In this document: positions 19,419 through 27,703 of the stretch, one piece after another
Layout of the letters: each line of letters starts with the position of its first letter
How positions within the stretch are numbered: the first letter of the stretch is position 1
Source of the DNA: Paucibacter sp. DJ2R-2
Lineage (GTDB): Bacteria > Pseudomonadota > Gammaproteobacteria > Burkholderiales > Burkholderiaceae_C
Direction: 5' to 3'
DNA length: 64,000 bases
NCBI RefSeq assembly: GCF_025717675.1
Contig: NZ_JAJIRT010000008.1
Span: 62,001 to 126,000, forward strand
Notes under the pieces: model-generated
The model's input: the letters and a program-made list of their open reading frames with translations, nothing else
What the model was told of the DNA's origin: nothing
Database searches by the model: none
Position numbers and translations under genes: made by a program

Positions 19419-19473
19419 GTCCTACAGCAGCCTCGCCTGCAGGCCTATTCGCAGGCCGCGGGCGGCTGCCTAC
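19419..19473 (+). promoter_or_regulatory. Candidate promoter motif pair upstream of BON gene
   Basis: GTCCTACAGC (19419-19428) and CTAC (19470-19473) repeat exactly the 10-mer and the 51-bp offset seen at 8464/8515. No standard sigma-70 -35/-10 pair is obvious. An alternative sigma factor or activator site is possible but unproven. Confidence 0.35.
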
Positions 19474-19517
19474 ATTGAATCGGACCTCTCGCTTCCTTCA
19501 CCCAACGAAAGCCACCC

Positions 19518-19835
19518 ATGAAGAACTTGCGCACCCTCAGCTGGACCGTTCTCTGCGCCGGCCTGCTGCTCATCGGCAGCGGCTGCGCTGTCACCCGCGG
19601 CCAGGAAACCGTCGGCGCTTATCTGGACGACAGCGCCATCACCACGGCCGTCAAGGGCCGCTTTGTCGACAACAAGGACGTGGACGCCTCGGCCATCAGC
19701 GTGGAGACGCTCAATGGCACGGTGATGCTGTCCGGCTTCGCCAAGAGCGGCCGCGAAAAGACCACGGCCGAAACGCTGGCCTGGAAAGTGGTCGGCGTGA
19801 AGGCGGTCAAGAACGAGATCGCTGTACGGCCGTGA
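19518..19835 (+). CDS. BON domain lipoprotein (OsmY-like)
   Basis: 105-aa exported protein. The signal sequence ends in a lipobox-like IGSGC (C23), followed by one BON domain (about residues 38-103: DDSAITTAVKGRFVDN...VETLNGTVMLSGFAKS...VVGVKAVKNEIAV). BON domains bind phospholipid surfaces; OsmY-type proteins are induced by osmotic and envelope stress. Followed after a microsatellite by csbD on the same strand, the usual pairing of stress genes in this group of bacteria. Confidence 0.88.
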   Translation: MKNLRTLSWTVLCAGLLLIGSGCAVTRGQETVGAYLDDSAITTAVKGRFVDNKDVDASAISVETLNGTVMLSGFAKSGREKTTAETLAWKVVGVKAVKNEIAVRP

Positions 19836-19928
19836 CATAGGGGGGTGGTGAATGGCGATTCGTGACTGGTGATTCGTGGGCAGCTGTTGGCTCAGCACCC
19901 CGAATCACCCACCCCGTTCACCCACCCC

Positions 19929-19956
19929 GATTCACGATTCACGATTCACGATTCAC
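19929..19956. repeat. Heptanucleotide microsatellite, four GATTCAC units
   Basis: Four exact GATTCAC units just upstream of csbD, within a 150-bp gap that also holds near-copies (GATTCGTG near 19857 and 19871; CACCCACCCCG twice). It belongs to the same repeat family as 3387-3449 (reverse complement) and 21432-21480. Confidence 0.93.
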
Positions 19957-19988
19957 CAATCACCCATCACCACCCAAAGGACCCCCTC

Positions 19989-20246
19989 ATGAACTGGGAT
20001 CGCATTCAAGGCAATTGGAAACAAGCTTCTGGCAAAGCCAAGGAGCAATGGGGCAAGCTCAGCGATGACGACCTCAACATCGTCGCAGGTCGGCGCGAAC
20101 AGATGGCTGGGCTGATCCAGGAGCGCTACGGCTTGCTCAAGGACGAGGCCGAAAAGCAGCTGGCTGCCTGGGAAGTCCGCGCCACCGATGGCTGGTTCAG
20201 CACGCCCAAGCCCAAGAGCGACGGCAAGGTGCCCGACGGCATGTAA
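19989..20246 (+). CDS. CsbD family stress protein
   Basis: 85-aa hydrophilic protein starting MNWDRIQGNWKQASGKAKE, the hallmark of the CsbD family (general-stress proteins of unknown biochemical role). The N-terminal 50 residues give the paired helices of the family; the C-terminal 30 residues (DGWFSTPKPKSDGK) are an extension. No signal peptide, so cytoplasmic. An upstream in-frame extension translates the microsatellite and is not used. Ends at a strong terminator shared with the convergent transporter gene. Confidence 0.9.
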   Translation: MNWDRIQGNWKQASGKAKEQWGKLSDDDLNIVAGRREQMAGLIQERYGLLKDEAEKQLAAWEVRATDGWFSTPKPKSDGKVPDGM

Positions 20247-20285
20247 AGCCAGCAGGGCCTAGCCCCCCTTGGGCCCTGTGCTGCG

Positions 20286-20320
20286 AGCCGGATCAGAGCA
20301 ACATCTGATCCGGCTTTTCT
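20286..20320. terminator. Strong hairpin terminator between convergent genes
   Basis: An 11-bp perfect stem AGCCGGATCAG/CTGATCCGGCT (20286-20296 with 20305-20315), an 8-nt loop and a T-rich tail (TTTTCTTT). The stop codon of the convergent AI-2E family gene (20293-20295) lies inside the stem. It terminates csbD on the + strand. Confidence 0.9.
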
Positions 20321-21363
20321 TTGTTCGCCGCCGTACGTGCGGTCCACATCTGCACCAGGGTCAGACCCACGGCCAGCATGGGTGGGCCGATGAAGACGCC
20401 GATGAAGCCGAAGGCCGCGATGCCGCCGAACACGCCGAGCACGATCAGCAGCATGGGCAGGCTGCTGTGCCGGCTGATCAGCAAGGGCTTGACCACGTTG
20501 TCGATGCTGCTGATGGCCAAAAGGCCCCAGAGCAGCATGAACACGGCCCAGCCGGTCTGACCCTGCTGGAACAACCAGATCGTGGCGCCGCCCCAGAGCA
20601 AGGGCGGCCCGACCGGCACCATTGAGAAGAAAAAGGTGGCCGCCGCCAGGGCCAGGGCGCCGGGAACACCGGCAATCCAGAAGCCGGCCAAGGCCACCGC
20701 GGCTTGCGCCAGCGCCGTGCCGAAGATGCCGTGCACGACGCCGGTCACGGTGTGGTCCACGGTCTCCAGAATCTCCTCGCCATGATCGCCCGCCAAGGTG
20801 CGCAGCATGGCGCGCAGGGCGCCGACCAGGCGCTCGCCATCGCGGTAGAAAAAGAACAGCACAAAGGCCGCGAACAGCATCTGGATCAGGCTTGAGGCCA
20901 CCGCCCGGCCGGCCACCAGCAGCACGGTCTTGGTCGGCTCGATCAAGCTCTTGAGCAGGGCCACGAACTCATCGCGGCTGTCAGCGATGCGGTGCCAGTA
21001 GCTGTCCAGGGGCTGGCCGATCAAGGGCAGCTCGCGCAGCCAGGCCGGGGGCTGCACGGGCCCGGCGTCCAGCATATGCCGCAACCACTCCACGCCATGG
21101 GTGACATCGTCGGCCAGGCTCAAGGCCAAGAGGCTGCTCGGGCCGATCACCAACACCACCAGCAAGCTCGTCATCAGCAAGGCCGCGGCCGTCTCATGGC
21201 CACCGAAGCGGCGGCGCAGCCGCGCATACAAAGGCCAGCTGGACAAGCAGGCCACGGCCGAAAACAGCAGAGCCGGAATGAAAGGCTGCAGGATCTGGAA
21301 GCAGCCGACCACCACGACAGCCAGCGCGGCAAGTTGAAGGTATTGCTGCAGCTTGGGATTCAC
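20293..21363 (-). CDS. AI-2E family transporter (PerM/UPF0118)
   Basis: 356-aa polytopic inner-membrane protein with about eight membrane segments: two hydrophobic pairs near the N-terminus, a polar central region (about residues 110-150, WLRHMLDAGPVQPPAWL), and a C-terminal block with the family-typical VPVGPPLLWGGA and FGFIGVFIGPPMLAVG. The family includes TqsA/PerM-type exporters and Na+(Li+)/H+ antiporters; the substrate here is unknown. GTG at 21363 (VNPKLQQYLQ) is preferred as the start with GGAG upstream; an in-frame start at 21438 would include microsatellite-derived sequence. Confidence 0.85.
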   Translation of the reverse strand: MNPKLQQYLQLAALAVVVVGCFQILQPFIPALLFSAVACLSSWPLYARLRRRFGGHETAAALLMTSLLVVLVIGPSSLLALSLADDVTHGVEWLRHMLDAGPVQPPAWLRELPLIGQPLDSYWHRIADSRDEFVALLKSLIEPTKTVLLVAGRAVASSLIQMLFAAFVLFFFYRDGERLVGALRAMLRTLAGDHGEEILETVDHTVTGVVHGIFGTALAQAAVALAGFWIAGVPGALALAAATFFFSMVPVGPPLLWGGATIWLFQQGQTGWAVFMLLWGLLAISSIDNVVKPLLISRHSSLPMLLIVLGVFGGIAAFGFIGVFIGPPMLAVGLTLVQMWTARTAANKEKPDQMLL

Positions 21364-21431
21364 GAAACAGGCACTCCAGACAAGACAAGAAAAAAATACA
21401 CACAGCACTTGCGCCGGAGCATACCGGCCCC

Positions 21432-21480
21432 GATTCACGATTCACGATTCACGATTCACGATTCACGACTCACCATTCAC
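21432..21480. repeat. Heptanucleotide microsatellite, five GATTCAC units plus variants
   Basis: Five exact GATTCAC units followed by GACTCAC and CATTCAC, located between the 5' end of the AI-2E family gene and the 3' end of the ABC transporter gene. Third copy of the dispersed heptad family of this window. Confidence 0.93.
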
Positions 21481-21502
21481 CCCTTCACCCATTCAACTCC
21501 CC

Positions 21503-23251
21503 TCACTCCCACCGATAGTCCGCCGCCGCACTCAGCCGCCACCCGCCGCCCTCACCGGCCAGGTCCAGCACCTGGCTGTGAAAGCCAAGCAAGGCCTCGT
21601 GATGGCTGACGCTGATCGGTGTGATGGCCAGAGCGGCCAGCTGGCCGTAGAGCAAGGCCTCGTTGCCTCGGTCCAGCGCACTGGTCGACTCATCGAGCAG
21701 AAGGTAGCGCGGCTTGGCCAGCAGCGCACGGGCGAAGGCCAGACGCTGCTGCTCGCCGACCGAGAGCACATGGGCCCAGTCCATCTCCGCCTGCAAGCCG
21801 CCGAAACGCTGGGCCAGCTGTGGCAGATTGACCCGTTCCAGCCAGAGCAGCAGCTCGGCATCGCTGATGTCACGCTCGGCCTGCGGGTAGAGCAGCTGGC
21901 TGCGCAAGTCGCCCAAAGGCAGATAGGGCTGCTGAGGCAGGAACAGCATGTCCTCGCCGCCAGGGCGCAGCACACAGCCCGAACCGGCCGTCCACAGCCC
22001 GGCCAAGGCGCGCAGCAGCGAGCTTTTGCCCGAGCCGCTGGCGCCGGCAATCAGCAAGCCGGCGCCGGGCTCGACCTGCAGACTCAGGGACTGGATCAGC
22101 AAATGCTCATGGCGCGGCGTGAACAGGGTCAGGTCTTGCAGGCCGAGCTGAAAGGCCGGCCGGCTGCTGATGCATTGCAGGGCCGGCAGGGGCGGCTCGG
22201 CCAGCGCCAGAGAAAAGGCATGCAGGCGCTCGATGCCAGCAGAGAAGCGGCTCAGGCCTTCGAAGTGCTCGACGATCAGGGTCAAGGCACTGAGGATGGC
22301 CGCAAACGCACCGGCCGCCTGCAGCGCCCGCCCGACCTCCAACCGCCCGGCCAGCACATCGTCGGCAATGATGACGCTGGGCAGCAGCAAGGTCAGAAAG
22401 CTGTGGCCATATTGGAAGAGATTGAGGCGCAGCTGCCAGCGCAAGACCTGGCGGTAGTTGTCGTAGAGCCGGCCAAACACGCGCTGCAGGGCCGAGCGCT
22501 CGCGTGCCTCGCCTTCGTGGAAGGCAATCGGCTCGGCATGCTCGCGCACCCGCACCAGGGCAAAGCGGAAGTCGGCCTCGCGCTGCAATTGCGCGAAGTT
22601 CAGGCCGATCAGGCGACGCCCGAACAGGCCGCCGGTGAAGACCGTGCCCAGCAGGGCATAGCCAAGCAGAAAGTAGACCAAGCCGCGCGAGATGGACCAC
22701 AGCACGCCGGCAAAAGCCAGCAGCTGCAGCAAGGCACCCAGCAGCACCATGGCAAAGAACAGCGACTGCTGGGTGAAGGCATTGATGTCCTCGGCGATGC
22801 GCTGGTCGGGGTTGTCGATGCCGGCCGCACCCATGCCAAGCCGGTAGTAGGCGCGGCCCTGGAAGTAGCGTCCCAAGAAATGCTCGCTCAGCCAACGCCG
22901 CCATTGCAGGGCCAGGCTGTCGCGCACGAAATAGTAGAAACCGTAGACCGGCACGGCCGCGGCCAGGACGGCCGCAAAACGCCAGATCGTGGCCCAGAAG
23001 CGCGGCCCATCGCGGGCGGCCAGGGCCGAGGTGAATTCGCCCGTCTCCTGATTGAACAGCACATTGAAGGCGGTCTGAGCCAGCAGGAGCGCGATCAAGA
23101 GACCGAGCATGGCCAAAGAGCGCCAACGGCCCTCGGCCACCCAGAACAGCCGGGCAATGACCCAGAAGCGCCGGCCCAGGCCGGGGTTGAAACCGGCGGC
23201 CAGCGGCGCAGCCGACTCGGGCGGAGTCGGCTGCGCCGGTGTGGTGCTCAA
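21503..23251 (-). CDS. ABC transporter, fused permease/ATPase (YddA/SbmA-like, ABCD type)
   Basis: 582-aa half-transporter. Residues about 20-330 form the transmembrane domain (RFWVIARLFWVAEGRW...LFNQETGEFTSAL...GIDNPDQRIAEDI), the signature of the SbmA/BacA-like and peroxisomal ABCD group. The C-terminal ATPase has Walker A GASGSGKSS (about residue 400), signature LSVGEQQRLAFARALL and Walker B YLLLDESTSALD. The TTG start at 23251 overlaps the stop of the PRC-barrel gene (TTGA), suggesting translational coupling; no in-frame ATG lies nearby without running deep into that gene. Relatives move long-chain acyl compounds, vitamins or peptides; the cargo is unknown. Confidence 0.85.
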   Translation of the reverse strand: MSTTPAQPTPPESAAPLAAGFNPGLGRRFWVIARLFWVAEGRWRSLAMLGLLIALLLAQTAFNVLFNQETGEFTSALAARDGPRFWATIWRFAAVLAAAVPVYGFYYFVRDSLALQWRRWLSEHFLGRYFQGRAYYRLGMGAAGIDNPDQRIAEDINAFTQQSLFFAMVLLGALLQLLAFAGVLWSISRGLVYFLLGYALLGTVFTGGLFGRRLIGLNFAQLQREADFRFALVRVREHAEPIAFHEGEARERSALQRVFGRLYDNYRQVLRWQLRLNLFQYGHSFLTLLLPSVIIADDVLAGRLEVGRALQAAGAFAAILSALTLIVEHFEGLSRFSAGIERLHAFSLALAEPPLPALQCISSRPAFQLGLQDLTLFTPRHEHLLIQSLSLQVEPGAGLLIAGASGSGKSSLLRALAGLWTAGSGCVLRPGGEDMLFLPQQPYLPLGDLRSQLLYPQAERDISDAELLLWLERVNLPQLAQRFGGLQAEMDWAHVLSVGEQQRLAFARALLAKPRYLLLDESTSALDRGNEALLYGQLAALAITPISVSHHEALLGFHSQVLDLAGEGGGWRLSAAADYRWE

Positions 23252-23715
23252 TGGTTCAGCGAGTCCGCACAGGGCTTGCTGCCGTAGTAGGCGTGAATGC
23301 CGCGGGCCCACTCGGAATCGGCCATATCGGGCCACTGGTCTTTGTCAAAGCCCGGGGCGTCTTGCAGGCGCTCGCGCTCGACGTTGAGCACGAAGCGCTT
23401 GTTGACCGTGTCCAGGCGCAAGGCGCTCCAGGGCACGGCGAAGAGCTTTTCGCCCATGCCCAGAAAGCCACCAAAGGCCAACACCGCGTAGGCGACATGG
23501 CCGGTCTTCATGTCCAGCATCAGCTCCTTGATGTCGCCGAGATCGTCGTCGCTGAGGCTGACCACATCGTTGCCGATCAAGGTGTCGGCACCCATCAGCT
23601 GCGGGCCGGGGCCGCCATGCTCACTCTTGCTATCGCCCAGTGCAGCCGAGCTGCGCAGCGAGGCCGAATTCATACCCTTGTACATGCCGTAGGGATCGCG
23701 TTCTTCGTAGTTCAT
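23248..23715 (-). CDS. PRC-barrel domain protein
   Basis: 155-aa soluble protein with a PRC-barrel beta domain (about residues 42-115: MGADTLIGNDVVSLSDDDLGDIKELMLDM...VAYAVLAFGG...FAVPWSALRL), the fold of the photosynthetic reaction centre H-subunit and RimM. Stand-alone forms are common in stress-gene neighbourhoods. AGGAG lies just upstream of ATG 23715. The N-terminal 40 residues are polar and Ser/Gly-rich. The stop overlaps the start of the ABC transporter gene. The divergent promoter region holds a palindrome related to the one at 6289. Confidence 0.87.
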   Translation of the reverse strand: MNYEERDPYGMYKGMNSASLRSSAALGDSKSEHGGPGPQLMGADTLIGNDVVSLSDDDLGDIKELMLDMKTGHVAYAVLAFGGFLGMGEKLFAVPWSALRLDTVNKRFVLNVERERLQDAPGFDKDQWPDMADSEWARGIHAYYGSKPCADSLNH

Positions 23716-23810
23716 GGAGGCTCCTTGATGGATCGGGTTGGGGTGCTTGCAGACTAGGGCCATACCGCTCAGCTGGTCTGTTATCCAGCGCACAAAGCCC
23801 GGCCACGCTC

Positions 23811-23824
23811 GTGCGCTGGCGAAC
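23811..23824. promoter_or_regulatory. Palindrome GTGCGCTGGCGAAC, candidate operator
   Basis: Two mismatches to GTTCGCTAGCGAAC at 6290-6303. It lies in the 171-bp divergent region between the PRC-barrel gene and the mini-gene pair. A TATAAA-containing segment at 23842-23847 downstream could be the -10 of the rightward promoter. Confidence 0.45.
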
Positions 23825-23886
23825 CGACCGGGCTGCCGGCCGGACCTATAAACAGCGGACACCCCTCCCCATGAAAGCGAGCCGCC

Positions 23887-24096
23887 ATGAAAAACCGCCC
23901 CGTCCTCAGCCTGCCCAAACGACTGCCACCCAGCCCTGCCGAAGCGCGGGTGGGCGACCTCAACCATGCTTTCGATGAAGAACGCCAGCTGCCGCCGCAA
24001 GGCCGTCATGACGAACGACCCGACACCCTGGACGTCGAACGCGAGCAGCACACGCCGGGCCGCGATCTCAGCAGCGCCACTGGCGCCTGCTCATGA
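23887..24096 (+). CDS. Small hydrophilic protein, unknown
   Basis: 69 aa, charged and Pro-rich, with no signal peptide or membrane segment. The stretch RVGDLNHAFDEERQLPPQGR is the most protein-like part. GCGAGCC precedes the ATG, a moderate ribosome-binding site. Its stop overlaps the start of the next mini-gene by ATGA, which argues that both are real and coupled. No family recognised. Confidence 0.55.
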   Translation: MKNRPVLSLPKRLPPSPAEARVGDLNHAFDEERQLPPQGRHDERPDTLDVEREQHTPGRDLSSATGACS

Positions 24097-24233
24097 GCAC
24101 GGGCTGGTGGCTGACTCTGCTGCTGATCGTGCCGACCTTCGGCATGGCGGCCTGGATGTGGTGGGTGGTGGCGCGCTTCAACCTTGACAGCCTGAGCCTG
24201 TGCGAACTGCCCGGTATGGCGCGGGAGGAGTGA
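24093..24233 (+). CDS. 46-aa single-span membrane peptide, unknown
   Basis: Begins MSTGWWLTLLLIVPTFGMAA and holds one membrane segment (residues about 5-28) with a WMWW cluster, followed by a short polar tail ending in REE. The start ATG overlaps the stop of the preceding 69-aa gene (ATGA). It is too short for family assignment. Coupling and composition support translation; the function is unknown. Confidence 0.5.
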   Translation: MSTGWWLTLLLIVPTFGMAAWMWWVVARFNLDSLSLCELPGMAREE

Positions 24234-24308
24234 GTCGGCCGGGCGGCACTGCGGCCAGGACGGTTATAAAGCTCAGCTTGATGACCATTCCCCGCGGGGA
24301 CCCCTGCA

Positions 24309-27300
24309 ATGTCCGGCTCTTCTGGTACGACCCCTATTCGGCGCGCCCACGCGCTGCCACTGCTGCTGCTCGCAATGGGCAGCTGCTTCAGCCCGCACTT
24401 GCTGGCGCAAGATGCAAACGCCGTCTCGGCGCCCTCGTTGGCCAGCGCCCAGGCCAGCCTCGCCAAGCGCGCGATCGACCATGCCGCCTATGCCGGCTGG
24501 CGCAGCATCCAGGGCACGGCACTGAGCCGCGACGGCCAATGGGCGGCCTACGCCCTGGTGGGCCAGGAAAGCGACGGCGAGCTGGTGCTGCGCCGCCTGA
24601 CGGACGGCCAGGAATGGCGCGTGCCGCGCGGCACGGCGCCGGTCTTCAGCGCCGATGGCCGCTTTGTCGCCTACGCCGTGCAGCCCAGCCGCGCCGAGCT
24701 GGACAAAGCCAAGAAGGACAAGAAAAAAGGTGAGGACGCGCCCAAGCCCGGCGCCGGCTGGCTGGACCTGAGCAGCGGCAAGCCCGAGAGCCTGGAGCGC
24801 GTCAAGCGCTTCGCCTGGGCCGAAGAAGGCGGCACCCAGCTGGCCCTGCTGTTGGAACCCGTCAAAGAGGCTGCCAAGAAAGACGAGGCCGCTAAGGCCA
24901 AGACCGACGTGGCCGATGAGGCCGATGACCAGACCGCCGCCGCCACGAGCAGCAACAGTGGAGCCAGCAAAAAGAAAGAGGCCGGCAGCGAGCTGGTGCT
25001 GATCAACGCCGCCACGGGCCATCGCCAGAGCCTGGACAAGGAAGCCAGCGATTTCGTCTGGGCCCGCTCAGGCCAGCGCCTCGCCTATGCCCTCAGCGTG
25101 AAAGAGCCCTCGGGCAAGGCCGACGCAGCCGCCACGGCCAAGGCGCGAGCGCGCGAAGGCGTCTACCTGCTGGAGCTGGGCGCGGAGAACGCCACGCCGC
25201 AAGCGCTGACCGCCGGCGCCGGCAGCTACAAGCAGCTGGCCTTTGACCGCAGCAGCCAGCAGCTGGCCTGGCTGAGCAACCGCGACCATGTGGCAGCGCA
25301 GGCCGCCAAACCGGAAGAAAAGAGCGACGCCAAAGCAGACACCAAAGCCGAGGACAAAAAGGACAAGGCGGAAGATCCGACCCCATTCAAACTCTTCCTC
25401 TGGCGCGCCGATCAGAAGGCCGCACACACCGTAGCCAGTGCCGAAACCGCCGGCCTGCCCGCCGGCTGGGGCCCGAGCGAGCATGGGCTCTTGAGCTTCA
25501 GCAAAGACGGCCAGCGCCTATTCCTAGGCACCGCGCCCCTGCCCAAGGCCGAGCCCAAGGACGCGCCCGAGCCGATCAAGGTGGACCTCTGGCACTGGAA
25601 GGACCCCGAGCTGCAATCGGTGCAAAAGGTCAAGGCCGACAAGGAGCGCCAGCGCAACTACCGCGCCGTGCTGCATCTGCCCGCGGCAGGCAGCGACAGC
25701 CCGCCGCGCCTGGTGCAGCTGGCCCGCACCGAGCTGCCCACGGTCGTGATCAACGACAACGCCCAGATCGCCCTGGGCCTGAACGACCGCCCCTATCAGA
25801 TCGAAGAATCCTGGTCCGGGCAGAAGCAGGACGCCTATGCCGTGGACCTGAACACCGGCGAGGCCAAGCTGCTGGCGCGCAAGCTCAAGTTCACGCCCAA
25901 GCTCTCGCCGACCGGCCGCTATGTACTGGGCTACCAGATCGAGGACCGCGGCTGGTGGGCCTGGGACACGCGCAGCGGCCAGGCGCATGCGCTGACCGCC
26001 AAGCTGAGCAAGAGCACCGGCTTGCGCTTCGACAACGAAGAGCGCGACACGCCCGGTCCGGCCGAACCGTATGGCTCAGCGGGCTGGACCGAGGGTGATG
26101 CCAGTGTTGTGCTCTACGACCGCTACGACCTCTGGGCCGTGCAGCTGAATGACCTGAGCGCTCGCAATCTCAGCCAGGGCTGGGGCCGCAAGAACGGCCT
26201 GCAGCTGCGCCAGATCGTGCTGGACAGCGAAGAGCCCGAGCACAAGCCCCTGCCCACTGCGGGCCTGATGCTGGGTGCCACCCACCTGCTCAAGCGCGAC
26301 ACCGGCTTCTACCAGCTGCCGCTGGCCGGCGGCCAGCCGCAGCGCCTCTTGCATGCCGACAAGCTGCTGGGCACGGTGATCAAGGCCAAGCAAGCCGACA
26401 CCCTGCTCTACACGCAGCAGAGCTTCAGCGAGTTCCCCGACCTCTGGGCCAGCACCACCGCCCTGGCTGCGCCGAAAAAGATCAGCCAGGCCAACCCGCA
26501 GCAGGCCGACTACCTCTGGGGCACGCAGGAGCTGATGGACTACACCAGCGCCGATGGCAAGAAGCTGCAAGCCCTGCTGGCCAAGCCGGCGAACTTCGAC
26601 CCGGCCAAGAAGTACCCGGTGATGGTCTACATCTACGAAAAGATGACGGACAAGCTGCACAACCATGTGGCACCGGCGCCGGGCCAGAACATCAACCCGA
26701 CGCGCTATGCCAGCCAGGGCTATCTGGTGCTGCGGCCCGATGTGGTGTTCAGTGTCGGCCACCCCGGCCAGAGCGCCATGAACACGGTGCTGCCGGCTGT
26801 GCGCGAGTTGATCAAGAAAGGCTATGCCGACCCCAAGCGCGTGGGCATCCAGGGCCACAGCTGGGGCGCCTACCAGATCAACTACATGCTGACGCGCACG
26901 AATATGTTCCGTGCCGCTGAGGCCGGCGCGTCCATGGCCAATATGGTCAGTGGCTACGGTGGCATCCGCTGGGGCACCGGCATCAGCCGTGCCGTGCAGT
27001 ACGAGCAAGGCCAAAGCCGCATCGGCGCCACGCCCTGGGACAAGCCGCAGCTCTACATCGAGAACTCGCCCATCTTCCAGATCCACAAGGTGCAAACGCC
27101 TTACCTCACCGTGCACAACGACGAGGACGATGCCGTGCCCTTCTACCAAGCCATCGAGTTCTTCACCGCCCTGCGCCGCCTGGGCAAGGAAGCCTACTGG
27201 TTCAACTACAACGGTGAGAAGCACGGCCTGCGCGAGCGCGACAACATCAAGCACTACAGCCTGCACATGACCGAGTTCTTCGACCACTACCTGCTGGACG

Positions 27301-27434
27301 CGCCGCGCCCGGGCTGGATGGACCAACCCGTGCCCTGGCTGGAACGCGGCAAGCGCGATGTATCGGAGGCCTACAAGCCCAAGGCCGCTGAAGCGGTCGG
27401 CAAGGCGGGCGCTGCGGCAGCCACGTCGCCGTAA
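24309..27434 (+). CDS. S9 family prolyl oligopeptidase-like peptidase, exported
   Basis: 1041-aa secreted serine peptidase. Signal peptide about residues 1-34 (ending LLAQ), a beta-propeller region (about 60-700) and a C-terminal alpha/beta hydrolase domain with nucleophile S851 in GHSWG, an acidic residue in the DEDDAV loop (938-941) and H972 in EKHG. Dipeptidyl- and acylaminoacyl-peptidases share this plan. It exceeds the usual 650-800 residues because of Lys/Glu/Ala-rich insertions near 195-235 and 335-360, which look like disordered charged linkers within the propeller. Ribosome-binding site weak. It probably degrades peptides in the periplasm; specificity unknown. Confidence 0.85.
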   Translation: MSGSSGTTPIRRAHALPLLLLAMGSCFSPHLLAQDANAVSAPSLASAQASLAKRAIDHAAYAGWRSIQGTALSRDGQWAAYALVGQESDGELVLRRLTDGQEWRVPRGTAPVFSADGRFVAYAVQPSRAELDKAKKDKKKGEDAPKPGAGWLDLSSGKPESLERVKRFAWAEEGGTQLALLLEPVKEAAKKDEAAKAKTDVADEADDQTAAATSSNSGASKKKEAGSELVLINAATGHRQSLDKEASDFVWARSGQRLAYALSVKEPSGKADAAATAKARAREGVYLLELGAENATPQALTAGAGSYKQLAFDRSSQQLAWLSNRDHVAAQAAKPEEKSDAKADTKAEDKKDKAEDPTPFKLFLWRADQKAAHTVASAETAGLPAGWGPSEHGLLSFSKDGQRLFLGTAPLPKAEPKDAPEPIKVDLWHWKDPELQSVQKVKADKERQRNYRAVLHLPAAGSDSPPRLVQLARTELPTVVINDNAQIALGLNDRPYQIEESWSGQKQDAYAVDLNTGEAKLLARKLKFTPKLSPTGRYVLGYQIEDRGWWAWDTRSGQAHALTAKLSKSTGLRFDNEERDTPGPAEPYGSAGWTEGDASVVLYDRYDLWAVQLNDLSARNLSQGWGRKNGLQLRQIVLDSEEPEHKPLPTAGLMLGATHLLKRDTGFYQLPLAGGQPQRLLHADKLLGTVIKAKQADTLLYTQQSFSEFPDLWASTTALAAPKKISQANPQQADYLWGTQELMDYTSADGKKLQALLAKPANFDPAKKYPVMVYIYEKMTDKLHNHVAPAPGQNINPTRYASQGYLVLRPDVVFSVGHPGQSAMNTVLPAVRELIKKGYADPKRVGIQGHSWGAYQINYMLTRTNMFRAAEAGASMANMVSGYGGIRWGTGISRAVQYEQGQSRIGATPWDKPQLYIENSPIFQIHKVQTPYLTVHNDEDDAVPFYQAIEFFTALRRLGKEAYWFNYNGEKHGLRERDNIKHYSLHMTEFFDHYLLDAPRPGWMDQPVPWLERGKRDVSEAYKPKAAEAVGKAGAAAATSP

Positions 27435-27620
27435 ACCGTTCGCTGGACGGCAGACCGGCGCCGCAAGGTGGCCGGGCTTTTTCTCGCCCACCGCAGCCAG
27501 CCATCTGTGAACTCAGGCATCGACTATGGGCATTGAAGTGCGGCCCTAGCCTCGACCTTCCAGGGCTTCGATCTCAGTTGCAACACGCAGCGCTACTTGG
27601 CAGAGTTTTAATGCAGCTTC

Positions 27621-27661
27621 CATCGGCGACCCCATCTGCGGGCCATATTGGGTCGCCGATG
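27621..27661. repeat. 12-bp inverted repeat with 17-nt spacer
   Basis: CATCGGCGACCC (27621-27632) and GGGTCGCCGATG (27650-27661) are perfect complements, in the 269-bp gap between the convergent S9 peptidase and flavocytochrome genes. It could act as a transcription barrier for both; no T-run follows. The rest of this gap holds no supported gene. Confidence 0.6.
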
Positions 27662-27703
27662 CCATCCGCCGCAAGCCTTGATCGGACTGCGATCGCTGGG
27701 GAC

